A stretch of DNA of 64,000 nt from Stappia sp. BW2 (GCF_008107695.1 NZ_VIRG01000070.1:1054001-1118000), one strand, 5' to 3'. Positions 22,103 to 30,686 are shown, counted from the first letter of the stretch. Program-made: numbers and translations. Notes: generated by a model not told the origin, from the sequence alone.

Positions 22103-22888
22103 ATGACTTTCGTTGCCGAACGATTTGGAACCGGACCAGAGGTTTTTCTGGGGTTCATTCTGGTGCTTTATGCTGCCAGCTTGATCGTGCTGTTCACGAC
22201 CGGTCTGATCATGACGGCGATGAACAGTCGCCATCCCGACCGCAAGATCCAGAAACGCCAGCCGACGCATGACGCCCTGCGCGATATCAAATCTTCCATG
22301 CGCCAGCTTGCGATAACGAGCTGCTGTCTTTCCATCGGCCTTTACTGCCAGTTGCGTGGCTGGACGCTGTTCGAACCTGTGGCCTTGTCCTGGTGGTCCG
22401 TACCGCTGTTCTTCGTGATCTCGCTCGCGTTGCACGACACCTGGTTTTATTGGGGACACCGGATCCTGCACACCAAAATGTTTTACCGGTTCCACAAACC
22501 GCATCACATGACGGTGACGCCGACAGTCTGGTCCAACGATGCAGGCTCCAGCGTCGATACGCTGTTCGCCCATTCCTATTATGCACTGGTGCTGTTTTTC
22601 GTGCCCATTCCACCGTTGGTATTCCTGGGTCACCGGCTGTTCGATCAGGTGTCGGCGGCGATTGGTCATTGCGGCTATGAGCATTTCGCGAGCCCGAGTG
22701 CACGCAAGCCCTGGCCTTTGCTGTGTACGCTCTACCACGACCAGCATCACCAGTACTTCGTCTACAATTATGCCAACTACTTTTCGTTCTGGGACCGGTT
22801 CTGCGGCACCATTCACCCGACTTATGACGAACGGGTGGAAGGCTTTGAGGCGATTTATGCGGGCACCGGCAAGCAGGAAAAGTCATGA
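22103..22888 (+). CDS. Fatty acid hydroxylase/sterol desaturase family protein, copy 1
   Basis: Integral membrane di-iron oxygenase family protein, about 261 residues. Histidine boxes: HRILH, HKPHH and HDQHH, in the order expected for the superfamily (HxxxH, HxxHH, HxxHH). Four hydrophobic segments are visible. TTG at 22100 is directly before ATG 22103; the ribosome binding site is weak (TTGAG). It overlaps copy 2 by four bases (ATGA). Substrate unknown; candidates are fatty acyl chains, hopanoids or carotenoids. Confidence 0.88.
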   Translation: MTFVAERFGTGPEVFLGFILVLYAASLIVLFTTGLIMTAMNSRHPDRKIQKRQPTHDALRDIKSSMRQLAITSCCLSIGLYCQLRGWTLFEPVALSWWSVPLFFVISLALHDTWFYWGHRILHTKMFYRFHKPHHMTVTPTVWSNDAGSSVDTLFAHSYYALVLFFVPIPPLVFLGHRLFDQVSAAIGHCGYEHFASPSARKPWPLLCTLYHDQHHQYFVYNYANYFSFWDRFCGTIHPTYDERVEGFEAIYAGTGKQEKS

Positions 22889-23667
22889 TGGGGCTTCTCG
22901 TCGATTACCTCATCGTTCTGGCACTGACATATGCGGCCATGGTGGCGGTCTATTTCGCGACCGGCTTCACAGTCATCGCGATCAATGCTCGCCATCCTGA
23001 TCGGCGGATCCAGAAACACCGCGATGGCATGAAGCGCCAGGCGGAGGAAATCCGCGCCTCCATGAAGGCGCTGGCGACATCCTCCCTGCTGCTGTCTTCC
23101 GGCTATTTCGCACAGACCCAGGGCTGGACCCTGGTCGCGCCATTGGAGTTGAGCTGGTGGTCGTTTCCGCTGATGTTCGCCGTCTGCTTCGTTCTGTTCG
23201 ATGCCTGGTTCTACTGGGGACACCGGATCCTGCACTGGCCTTCGCTCTACAAGTTCCATGTGCCGCATCACCGCTCGATTGCACCGACCGTCTGGAGCAA
23301 CGACAGCTCGACCACCGTTGACACCTTGATCGAGCATTTCTTCTATTTTCTGGTCTGGTTCGTACTGCCGGTGCCTGCGTTGAGCGTTTTTGCGCTGCGG
23401 CTGTTCGACCAGATTTCAGGCATGGTCGGTCACTCGGGCTTTGAATATTTCGCCTCGAAGTCGTCGCGATTCCCGTCGCCGCTGATTTGTACGACGTTCC
23501 ATGATCTGCATCATTCGCAGTTTCACTATAATTACGGTAACTTCTTCTCGTTCTGGGACCGGATCTGCGGAACCGTGCATCCGAAGTACGATGTTCTGGT
23601 GCGTTCCATGGAAGAGACCGGGGAAATTCCGGATTCAGAAGAAACCAAAGTCAAGGCAACCGGGTAA
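22885..23667 (+). CDS. Fatty acid hydroxylase/sterol desaturase family protein, copy 2
   Basis: Paralogue of the gene before it, 260 residues. Histidine boxes HRILH, HVPHH and HDLHH are intact. Shared blocks with copies 1 and 3 include WFYWGHR, APTVWS (TPTVWS in copy 1), FFSFWDR or YFSFWDR, and a C-terminal CGT-hydrophobic-HP or DP-Y-D element. It starts inside the end of copy 1, so both are translated as one unit. The intact metal ligands argue against a decayed duplicate. Confidence 0.88.
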   Translation: MMGLLVDYLIVLALTYAAMVAVYFATGFTVIAINARHPDRRIQKHRDGMKRQAEEIRASMKALATSSLLLSSGYFAQTQGWTLVAPLELSWWSFPLMFAVCFVLFDAWFYWGHRILHWPSLYKFHVPHHRSIAPTVWSNDSSTTVDTLIEHFFYFLVWFVLPVPALSVFALRLFDQISGMVGHSGFEYFASKSSRFPSPLICTTFHDLHHSQFHYNYGNFFSFWDRICGTVHPKYDVLVRSMEETGEIPDSEETKVKATG

Positions 23668-23723
23668 GCCCGCACCGTTCTTACGTGTGTCAGCCAACCG
23701 ACCAATTGGATGTGTGAAGAGAT

Positions 23724-24512
23724 ATGCTCGATCAGGCGCTGACGACATTGCTTGAATTTCTGCCAATTTATGCAGCGTGCTACGCTGTGAACGTGTTTCT
23801 GTATTTTGCCACCGGCTGGGTGCTCGTGAAAATACAGGACCGTCATCCCGAACGGCGTATCCAGCAGAACCGTCGCGGCGAAAAGCGCATGTGGAAGGAA
23901 ATCCGCGCCAGCGTCTATTCGCTGACCGTCACCGCAGGCTGTCTTGCCGGTGGCATCTTCCTGTCAATGAAGGGCTGGACGCTGGTCGCTCCGCTGGAAC
24001 TGACCTGGTGGTCGGCGATCCTGATGTTCGTCGTATCCATCCTGGCCTTTGATACCTGGTTCTACTGGGGCCACCGGTTCATGCATACGAAGGCGATGTA
24101 CCGCTTTCACGCGGAGCATCATCGCTCCGTCGCGCCGACCGTCTGGAGCACCTATTCCGATGATCTGGTCGATGCCTTTGTCATGCAGAGCTATTACCTT
24201 TGGGCGGTCATCATTCTGCCGATCCCGATCCCTGTGCTCATCGTTCACAGGCTGTGGGACCATTTCAACGGCACCATCGGCCACTCTGGGTTCGAGTTCT
24301 GGGCGTCGCCCATGTCTCGCATGCCCTCGCCAATGGTCTGCGTGACCTTCCACGATCAGCACCACTCGCGCTTCCGCTACAACTTTGCCAATTTCTTTTC
24401 GTTTTGGGATCGGGTGTGTGGCACCATCGATCCGAAATATGACGACCAGGTCAAGGTGTTCGAACAGATGGATGACAAAGCGGCTGCAAAGCCGGCAGCT
24501 CCTGGCGAGTAA
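23724..24512 (+). CDS. Fatty acid hydroxylase/sterol desaturase family protein, copy 3
   Basis: Third paralogue, 262 residues, 56 bases after copy 2, with ATG preceded by GAAGAG. Histidine boxes HRFMH, HAEHH and HDQHH are intact. It shares the opening layout of copy 2 (short N-terminal helix, then a RHPERRIQ block). Copies 2 and 3 look closer to each other than to copy 1 (for example VAPLEL-WWS, HRSVAPTVWS/HRSIAPTVWS). Likely the end of this operon. Confidence 0.88.
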   Translation: MLDQALTTLLEFLPIYAACYAVNVFLYFATGWVLVKIQDRHPERRIQQNRRGEKRMWKEIRASVYSLTVTAGCLAGGIFLSMKGWTLVAPLELTWWSAILMFVVSILAFDTWFYWGHRFMHTKAMYRFHAEHHRSVAPTVWSTYSDDLVDAFVMQSYYLWAVIILPIPIPVLIVHRLWDHFNGTIGHSGFEFWASPMSRMPSPMVCVTFHDQHHSRFRYNFANFFSFWDRVCGTIDPKYDDQVKVFEQMDDKAAAKPAAPGE

Positions 24513-24669
24513 GGCGAAGAAGGTGGTTTTCAGGTCCTGCCGGATGCACTGCAATCTGACCGCGGGACCAATTGCTTGCGGTGTTTCAGCAAAAACAAGG
24601 ATTGTCCGTTTAAACCGGTGTCCCGTGTCTGCTGAAATGCCAAGGTGGAATGAGTAACGGGGCTTTGGA

Positions 24670-25053
24670 TTGAAACATCTATTTCTGGTGATGCTCGGCG
24701 GCGGGTTGGGCGCGGGGGGGCGGCATCTCGTGTCTCTCTTGTCACTCCGCCTGTTTGGTTTCGGTTTTCCGATCGGCACCCTGACGGTCAACGTCGTTGG
24801 ATCGCTGATCATGGGGCTTTTCGTCGGCTGGCTGGTGCATCATGAAACCAGCAACTTGCAGACGTTGCGCTATTTCGTGGCTACCGGGTTTCTTGGCGGC
24901 TTTACAACGTTCTCCGCGTTTTCACTGGACACCTCGGTTCTGTGGGAGCGTGGCGATACGCATCTGGCGCTGATATACGTGCTCGTTTCTGTCACCTTGT
25001 CCATTCTTGCGGTTTTTGCCGGACTGATGCTGATGCGTCAGGTTGCAACCTAA
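24670..25053 (+). CDS. crcB: Fluoride ion channel FluC/CrcB
   Basis: Small membrane channel, 127 residues, exporting fluoride as a dual-topology dimer. Four hydrophobic segments; family motifs GGGLGAGGRH at residues 9-18, GTLTVNVVGS near 38-47 and GFLGGFTTFSAFS near 76-88 (the phenylalanine-box and Na+ site region). The start is probably TTG at 24670 after a GGGG stretch, since it gives the family MKHL opening. No fluoride riboswitch is recognisable in the 157 bases upstream. It lies before an rluA-type gene, a frequent arrangement in related genomes. Confidence 0.93.
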   Translation: MKHLFLVMLGGGLGAGGRHLVSLLSLRLFGFGFPIGTLTVNVVGSLIMGLFVGWLVHHETSNLQTLRYFVATGFLGGFTTFSAFSLDTSVLWERGDTHLALIYVLVSVTLSILAVFAGLMLMRQVAT

Positions 25054-25176
25054 GAATTCCTTCCCTTTGCTGCCGATTCCGCCTATACGCAGCGGAACGA
25101 ATTTTCCCGACGCCTCGATGTAGGGGCGGTGGATGCGCGTCACGGCGGCTGGCCCGACGCCCAATTTGAGAAAAAC

Positions 25177-26196
25177 ATGTCCGCGATTGAACAGAAACAA
25201 GTGACCGCCGATGAGGCGGGCATGCGCCTCGACCGTTGGTTCAAGTCCCATTTCCCAGGGCTTGGCTTTGGTCATCTGCAGAAACTCCTGCGCACCGGGC
25301 AGGTCCGTGTCGATGGCAAACGCGCCGAGACCAACACCCGCATCGCCAAGGGGCAGATGATCCGTATCCCGCCACTCGGGGTGGAGCTGCCGGCGGACGA
25401 CAAGAAAAATGCAAAGCCGAAGTCCAGCAAGCTGATTGCCGACGACCGCAAGGCCATCGAAGACATGCTGCTGTTTGAAGACAGCCAGGTGATGGTGCTG
25501 AACAAGCCGGCCGGTCTTGCCGTGCAGGGTGGTTCGGGGCTGAAGCGTCATCTGGACGGCATGCTGGACGCTTACACCGACAGGAAAGGCAACAAGCCGC
25601 GTCTGGTGCATCGTCTCGACCGCGAGACCTCCGGTATCATTCTGGTGGCACGCACGCGCCAGGCCGCGCAGGAGCTGACCAAGGCATTCCGCCATCGCAA
25701 TACCCGCAAGATCTACTGGGCAATCCTGGCGGGGGTTCCGAAGCCGTTCCAGGGCCGTATTTCCACCTTCCTTGCCCGGAACGAAGGCGAAGAGCGGATG
25801 CAGGTCGTCCGTCAGGGTGAAGACGAAGCCCAGCACGCGGTCTCGCTCTATTCGGTTTTTGAAAAATCCGGCCAGAAGCTTTCCTGGGTCACGATGAAGC
25901 CGGTTACGGGCCGGACGCATCAGCTGCGTGCCCATGCGGCCCATATCGGCCATCCGATTATCGGTGATGACAAGTATTTCAACATCGAGAACTGGGAATT
26001 GCCGGGCGGCATCCAGAACCGCCTGCATCTGCTGGCACGCCGGATCGTGATCCCGCATCCCTCGGGCCATGGCACGATTGATGTGTCGGCCCCGCTGCCG
26101 CCGCATATGCAGCAGACCTGGAACCTGCTTGGATTTGACGCAACGGACTATGATCCGGAAGTGGATGATCCGGACGACGCGCTCAACAAGCGCTAA
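25177..26196 (+). CDS. rluC: RluA-family 23S rRNA pseudouridine synthase (RluC-like)
   Basis: Pseudouridine synthase, 339 residues. An N-terminal S4 RNA-binding domain (RLDRWFKSHFPGLGFGHLQK) precedes the RluA catalytic domain, with catalytic Asp148 in LVHRLDRETSG and the GRTHQLRAH motif. It probably modifies 23S rRNA positions handled by RluC, but RluC and RluD cannot be separated with certainty here. ATG 25177 gives MSAIEQKQVTADEAGMRLDR; an in-frame GTG at 25129 after TAGGGG would add 16 residues. Confidence 0.92.
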   Translation: MSAIEQKQVTADEAGMRLDRWFKSHFPGLGFGHLQKLLRTGQVRVDGKRAETNTRIAKGQMIRIPPLGVELPADDKKNAKPKSSKLIADDRKAIEDMLLFEDSQVMVLNKPAGLAVQGGSGLKRHLDGMLDAYTDRKGNKPRLVHRLDRETSGIILVARTRQAAQELTKAFRHRNTRKIYWAILAGVPKPFQGRISTFLARNEGEERMQVVRQGEDEAQHAVSLYSVFEKSGQKLSWVTMKPVTGRTHQLRAHAAHIGHPIIGDDKYFNIENWELPGGIQNRLHLLARRIVIPHPSGHGTIDVSAPLPPHMQQTWNLLGFDATDYDPEVDDPDDALNKR

Positions 26197-26220
26197 AAGC
26201 GGTCTTTTTTTAGCTAAAGC

Positions 26221-26724
26221 CTAATGGCCTGCGGAATGGATCTTCAGATTGAGGAGTTCATCTTCCGCGGGCGGCTGAAAATGGCTTGCGATGCGATCGA
26301 ACTCGGCCTCCGATACCGAGAATTCGTGCTTGCCGGACAGATTGCGCTGTCGCAGCCTTGCCTTGCAGACCTCATCCGACACGTCAAAAAAATGCAGTTG
26401 GTGCGCACATTGCGCCGTCTCGGCAATGGTCAGCATCCATTGTCGGCTTTCTTTTGTGTTGGCGTGAAAGTCCAGCACGACTGACAGGCCGCTTTGAAGC
26501 AGGGTGACGGCATGCGGCGCTATCGTTTTTCTCAAGAGTGAAGAGCAGCGCACAAAATCGGCGAGGGTGGACATCTGATCGCCGAAGAGGCCGGACAGCC
26601 AGGCGTCTTCGCGAAGGAGAATGCTGCCCGGACGTTCAGCAAAGCCGTCTGCCAACGTAGACTTGCCCGAGGCAGGTTTGCCGCAAAACAGGTGCAGAGT
26701 AGGGGCGGCGTCAGGCGGTAACAT
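26221..26724 (-). CDS. P-loop kinase-like ATP-binding protein
   Basis: Small P-loop protein, 167 residues, with Walker A GKPASGKST at residues 15-23, an Asp/Arg-containing LREDAWLSGLF segment and an arginine-rich lid CKARLRQRN. This is the AAA_33/zeta-toxin-like kinase fold, which phosphorylates small molecules or antibiotics in characterised members. No antitoxin-like gene is adjacent. Substrate unknown. Convergent with rluC (24 bases between stops). Confidence 0.8.
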   Translation of the reverse strand: MLPPDAAPTLHLFCGKPASGKSTLADGFAERPGSILLREDAWLSGLFGDQMSTLADFVRCSSLLRKTIAPHAVTLLQSGLSVVLDFHANTKESRQWMLTIAETAQCAHQLHFFDVSDEVCKARLRQRNLSGKHEFSVSEAEFDRIASHFQPPAEDELLNLKIHSAGH

Positions 26725-26771
26725 TCGAAGATCAGCTCGCTGTCAGATGTTTGCTGTCTTGAGGACGTCCT

Positions 26772-26942
26772 TCAAACGCCCTGAAACAGGGCGCTCAGGA
26801 TCACCGAGGCAAATGTGACGCATATGACACCCGCCACCAGCTTCCAGGCGTCCTTGCGCTTCTTGAGGCCGGGCCAGCCAAGCGGTTTGATCACCTGGAT
26901 CGCGGCAACCAGTAACAGCAGCAACAGGATGATCTTGGTCAA
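26772..26942 (-). CDS. Small membrane protein, 56 residues
   Basis: A short frame beginning at TTG 26942, six bases after GGAG. It encodes Leu/Met-TKIILLLLLLVAAIQVIK, then a conserved-looking polar turn KPLGWPGLKKRKDAWK, then a second hydrophobic segment (LVAGVICVTFASVILSALF). Two membrane helices flanking a basic loop fit a class of small uncharacterised membrane proteins seen in Hyphomicrobiales. It lies upstream of, and on the same strand as, the P-loop kinase gene (47-base gap), so the two may be cotranscribed. Function unknown. Confidence 0.65.
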   Translation of the reverse strand: MTKIILLLLLLVAAIQVIKPLGWPGLKKRKDAWKLVAGVICVTFASVILSALFQGV

Positions 26943-27106
26943 GAAAAGCTCCGGGCGGGCAGGGCGCGCTATGCAGGGTCGGCAGGTGCCTGAGTGGCTC
27001 CGTCAGACACGATTGTGACAGCGGCTCCAAAACGTTGAAACATCCCGCTTTCGACTGAAAACGGAATGTCTCAAGGGCATAGCCAATCCGGCGGAAGCCT
27101 GCAAGG

Positions 27107-28387
27107 TCAGGCGCCGGTGCTTCGCTGAAGTTTTGCCATGTAGGTCGGCAGCTTTTCCATCGACGGAACGACGATCAGCGTCTTGACGTGACCGCGTTTG
27201 AACGCAGTCAGGAACTTGTCGTAGTTCTTGAAAGCCACACAGCCATGGGATCCGATTGACCGGCGCAGCAGGCGCGTGTGTGTCAGCATGCCATCACGGC
27301 CTTTCATGGCTGCACGGTCTTGCGGCAGCATGCGAATGGCCTCCACACCATGGAAACGACGCTCGCGCATTCTCAAGGTATAGACGTTGGGCGGTGTCGG
27401 GCCGAGCATCTTCACGTGAGAAAACTTCGGATTGTCCATCCGGTGACCGATGCCGGAGTGGGCCTCCAGCTTGGTGCCGTCCGGCATATGAACGGTTGCC
27501 GAGCTGATGTCATATACGGCGACCTTGCTGCCTTTGCCGGGAAGGCCGGGCTTGGTGCTGCCGAAAAGCTTGCCCAGGCCGCCGAAGACGCCGTTTTCAT
27601 CGTCTTCGGGATTTCCAGGTGTTGCGTAGGCCAGAACAGGCGAGGCTTGTTCAGGCTTTTCCCTGCCTTCAGGACGGTTTTGCGCGACCACCGGTGCGCT
27701 GTGGCGCGGCGGTTCGGGTTTCATGCCCGGAGTCGGTGGCGGAACAGCGCCGGGGTTCGCTGTCTCGTCCGCTGCAAGGGCAACGGTCACGGCTGTCTGG
27801 TCGGGTGTCGCGGCGACACTCGTCTCTGCCTCGGCGCCAGTGCCAGCGCCCTGTAAACCAGCCATTGCAACATCGGGAGCAGCGCTCTCTGTTGCTGCGT
27901 CACCAAGCGCCGCGACGCTTGTCGTTTTGGCGGCTGCCTGGCGGGCCATAAGCGTTTGGGTGAGTTTCAGCCGAGCGAGCTTGGCGGCAAGCGCGACTTT
28001 CGCTGCCTTTTTGGCTTCGGCTTCAAGGCCTGCGGCTTCCGCCTCCAGAGCGGCCTCTGCTTTAGCGGCAATTTCCTCGGCCTCAGTGGCGGCCTTTTCC
28101 ATTGCCAGCGCTTCGGAAGCTTGTTGCTTTTTCGGCATCAGCGCAGTCGGTGCCAGCCCCAGAGAAGCTGCAGCAGGGGGGACCTGCGTAAGCGTCAGCT
28201 TATTCTCTGGCTCGGTGCCGTTCGCGACGAGATGAGACGGGGCGATTGAGGTTCCCAGATAGGTGGCGGTTCCGACCAGGCCGGATATCACCAAAGTTGC
28301 CCCTGCGAGGATCGTGTAAAAAGTCCGGTTGGTCTTCCGGGGCGCTGTGTGACCCTTCAGGCCGGACTTTTGTTTCTTCTGAAGCAT
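27107..28387 (-). CDS. DUF2778 (L,D-transpeptidase-like) envelope protein
   Basis: Protein of 426 residues. A basic N-terminus is followed by one membrane segment (about residues 25-46), a long Ala/Glu-rich probably helical linker (about 90-150), a Pro-rich region and a C-terminal DUF2778 domain (about 295-415) with the catalytic-type motif SIGSHGCVAF and His in GIGHRMDNP. DUF2778 is related to L,D-transpeptidases and includes the Tlde1 effector family; a housekeeping cell-wall role is more likely here because no type VI genes are near. Start ATG 28387. Confidence 0.85.
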   Translation of the reverse strand: MLQKKQKSGLKGHTAPRKTNRTFYTILAGATLVISGLVGTATYLGTSIAPSHLVANGTEPENKLTLTQVPPAAASLGLAPTALMPKKQQASEALAMEKAATEAEEIAAKAEAALEAEAAGLEAEAKKAAKVALAAKLARLKLTQTLMARQAAAKTTSVAALGDAATESAAPDVAMAGLQGAGTGAEAETSVAATPDQTAVTVALAADETANPGAVPPPTPGMKPEPPRHSAPVVAQNRPEGREKPEQASPVLAYATPGNPEDDENGVFGGLGKLFGSTKPGLPGKGSKVAVYDISSATVHMPDGTKLEAHSGIGHRMDNPKFSHVKMLGPTPPNVYTLRMRERRFHGVEAIRMLPQDRAAMKGRDGMLTHTRLLRRSIGSHGCVAFKNYDKFLTAFKRGHVKTLIVVPSMEKLPTYMAKLQRSTGA

Positions 28388-28788
28388 TCAGACAAAACCA
28401 CTCTTTTGCGCCGGTCGTGTTCAACCGCGCTCCAAATCTGTATCCTTTGGTGACAAATTTGCCCCAAACGTTCATGCCCACCCGCCTGCAGCAGTATCAT
28501 CGAACATGGTAACCAAGACCTTTACGACGAATATGCAAACGACAATGAGATCGCTAACCACTTTAAAGAGGCAATTTTCGGGCAGTTTTCCAAAATGAGC
28601 GATATCCAAAGATTGAACGTCAATTTGCCGCAGAGTGTGGAAGTCTTTGCCTATTGTTGAAATTACCAATCAATAACGTAAATGTCGCCAGATCTTGCAA
28701 GATGGGGCGGTGTCAAATGTGCTCTTGACCAACGGGTGAAAACCCGGCACATGCGGGCTGACTTCCGTTCCCTTGGCACAGGATGCCC
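28388..28788. other. 400-base intergenic region, relatively AT-rich
   Basis: This stretch is visibly richer in A and T than its surroundings (about 28500-28690). It should contain the promoter of the divergent DUF2778 gene and the HAD/ATP12 genes. One frame at 28454-28660 is open for 68 codons without any standard start codon; I do not call it a gene. No repeat or RNA was recognised. Confidence 0.4.
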
Positions 28789-29469
28789 ATGTATCTGATC
28801 ATCTTCGACGTCGACGGCACGCTGGTCGACAGTCAGCAAACCATTTTGCAGGGGCTGCAAGTCGGCTTCGAAGCCGCGGGTCTGCCCATGCCGGACCGCG
28901 AAACGGCTTTGTCGATTGTCGGACGATCGCTGGACGAAGCCTTTCTGGATCTCGTCGGACCTGAACACAGCGACAAGATCCCGGTCATGTCAGAGGCATA
29001 CAGGCAGGCGAAGTGGTCTCGCAGGCGGGAAGGGCTGGACCTTGATCCGCTTTATCCGGGCGCACGCGAAGCTATCGACAGACTGTCTCTGCGCGATGAC
29101 GTCCTGCTTGGAATTGCCACCGGCAAGGCGATGCGCGGCGTCAAGCATATGATGGATACCCAGGATCTGCATGGTCGCTTCGTGACAATTCAGACTGCGG
29201 ACACATCACCTTCCAAACCGCATCCGGATATGGTGCTGCGGGCGATGGCGGAGACGGGGGCGGACAAATCCCGCACACTCATGATTGGTGATACGGGGTT
29301 TGACATGGCGATGGCCAAGGCTGCCGGGACGCATGCTCTGGGTGTCTCCTGGGGCTATCATGACCACGATCGGCTGACGGCCGATGGTGCGGACAGGATC
29401 GTTCAGTCCTATGCCGAGCTGGATAATGCGCTTGGCGAACTTCTGGATTTCGACAAGGAAACAATGTGA
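28789..29469 (+). CDS. HAD-family phosphatase (Gph/PGP-like)
   Basis: HAD hydrolase, 226 residues, resembling phosphoglycolate phosphatase. Motif I DVDGTLVD, motif II region GIATGK, motif III Lys in SPSKPHPDM, and motif IV MIGDTGFDMAMA are all present; a helical C1 cap sits between motifs I and II. ATG 28789 has AGG six bases upstream and is preferred over ATG 28783. Its stop overlaps the ATP12 start, so the two are coupled, an arrangement known in related genomes. Substrate not certain. Confidence 0.88.
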   Translation: MYLIIFDVDGTLVDSQQTILQGLQVGFEAAGLPMPDRETALSIVGRSLDEAFLDLVGPEHSDKIPVMSEAYRQAKWSRRREGLDLDPLYPGAREAIDRLSLRDDVLLGIATGKAMRGVKHMMDTQDLHGRFVTIQTADTSPSKPHPDMVLRAMAETGADKSRTLMIGDTGFDMAMAKAAGTHALGVSWGYHDHDRLTADGADRIVQSYAELDNALGELLDFDKETM

Positions 29470-30242
29470 TGCGCGATTTTCTTGAAACTTCGCAGGAAGA
29501 TGAATCCAAGGATCCGGAACTGCGGGCACGCGAGCTTTCGCGCCGTGAATTGCCGAAGCGTTTCTACACGGAAGCAACACATGTTGCCACAGACGGCGGA
29601 TTTGCAATTCACCTGGACGGCAGACCCGTCAAGACCCCGGGCAAGGCGGCCTTGCTGCTGCCGAGCGAAGTTCTGGCGAAAGCTGTCGCAGCCGAGTGGC
29701 AGGCGCAGGAGAAGGAAATCAACCCGGCCAGCATGCCGCTGACGCGGATTTCCAATTCGGCGCTCGATGCAGTGAGTGTCCGGTTCGATGAAGTGGCTGA
29801 CGACATTACCCGGTTTGCCGGTAACGATGCGCTGTGTTACCGGGCCGACCATCCTCAGAGCCTGGTCGAAAGCCAAAGGCGCTTGTGGGACCCTGTGGTG
29901 GATTGGGCAGGAGGGCTGCTTGGCGGTCGTTTCGTTCTGATCGAAGGCGTCATTCACGCCGCCCAGCCTGACCCGTTGCTGGCCGCTTACCGGGCCAGGC
30001 TTTCAAACCTGACCCCGATGCGCCTCGCCGCGCTCCACACGATCACCAGTTTGACCGGATCAGCCCTTCTGGCGCTCAGCCTCCTGGAAGACTACCTCGA
30101 CGCTGATGCGGCCTGGACAGCCGCGCATGTGGAAGAAGACTTCAACATCGAACGCTGGGGCGAAGACTTGGAAGCTGCCCTCGTCAGAGCGTACAAACGC
30201 AAGGAATTCGACGCGGCGGTGCTGATCGTTAGGGAAGGGTGA
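29469..30242 (+). CDS. ATP12-family chaperone for F1-ATPase assembly
   Basis: ATP12 homologue, 257 residues, required in mitochondria and in alphaproteobacteria such as Paracoccus for assembly of the F1 alpha subunit. Typical N-terminal block LPKRFYTEATHVATDGGF, then LDGRPVKTPGKAALLLP and AAEWQAQEKEINPASMPLTR, and a C-terminal helical half. ATG 29469 overlaps the HAD stop by one base (TGATG). The family is characteristic of alphaproteobacteria and supports the taxonomic placement. Confidence 0.93.
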   Translation: MRDFLETSQEDESKDPELRARELSRRELPKRFYTEATHVATDGGFAIHLDGRPVKTPGKAALLLPSEVLAKAVAAEWQAQEKEINPASMPLTRISNSALDAVSVRFDEVADDITRFAGNDALCYRADHPQSLVESQRRLWDPVVDWAGGLLGGRFVLIEGVIHAAQPDPLLAAYRARLSNLTPMRLAALHTITSLTGSALLALSLLEDYLDADAAWTAAHVEEDFNIERWGEDLEAALVRAYKRKEFDAAVLIVREG

Positions 30243-30305
30243 GTTCTGACTTTTCGCAAAAGGAAGCAACGTATACTTTGTGCGGAAAGTACGACTGAAC
30301 GCGGT

Positions 30306-30340
30306 GGCTACTAGGCCCCTGCCCTCGCAGGGGCGGCTCG
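30306..30340. repeat. Left terminal inverted repeat of the GIY-YIG unit
   Basis: This palindromic sequence (core GGCCCCTGCC, then GCAGGGGCGGC) forms a hairpin by itself (CCCCTGC/GCAGGGG). Its reverse complement recurs at 30688-30722 with about 28 of 32 core positions identical. The GIY-YIG stop codon begins two bases inside this repeat. Together the repeats define a 417-base unit. Confidence 0.75.
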
Positions 30341-30342
30341 GG

Positions 30343-30645
30343 TCAGGTTGCAGCTAGGCCGGGGAAGAGATCGATCCAGTCAGGATTTGCTTCTTCGATC
30401 ATCCTGATTTTCCAGGCCCGCTTCCAGCGTTTGATATTGCGCTCCCGCTGATATGCTTCTTCTGGACGTTCGAAGAGTTCGAAATAAACCAAGCGGTTGA
30501 CGGTGTATGCCTTGGTGAAACTGCTGCCGAGGCCGTTTCGGTGTTCCCAAGTCCTCCTGAGCAGGTCGTTGGTCATGCCGACGTACAGAGTTCCACCGGT
30601 CTTGCTGGCGAGAATGTATACGGCAAACGGGTTCCTCTGCCTCAT
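30343..30645 (-). CDS. GIY-YIG nuclease family protein (UvrC/URI-like single domain)
   Basis: Single-domain GIY-YIG protein, 100 residues. The family core is VYILASKTGGTLYVGMTNDL at residues 9-28 (the GIY and YIG elements), then Arg residues in LLRRTWEHRNG and the Glu in the ERNIKRWKRAWK region. ATG 30645 follows AGGAAG; the frame continues upstream through the right repeat but that extension is not family-like. Such solo genes occur in many copies in alphaproteobacterial genomes. Here it is enclosed by inverted palindromes, which suggests mobility. Confidence 0.9.
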   Translation of the reverse strand: MRQRNPFAVYILASKTGGTLYVGMTNDLLRRTWEHRNGLGSSFTKAYTVNRLVYFELFERPEEAYQRERNIKRWKRAWKIRMIEEANPDWIDLFPGLAAT

Positions 30646-30686
30646 CGGGCTTCCTAAGCTTGTTTTCAGAACCACATTTTCCCGAA

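Noticed and set aside
24513-24669. Possible fluoride riboswitch before crcB
   Set aside because: I could not find the conserved pseudoknot elements; the gap looks unstructured.
26221-26724. Toxin of a zeta-type toxin-antitoxin pair
   Set aside because: The P-loop kinase fold fits, but no antitoxin-like gene is adjacent; the small neighbour at 26772-26942 is a membrane protein.
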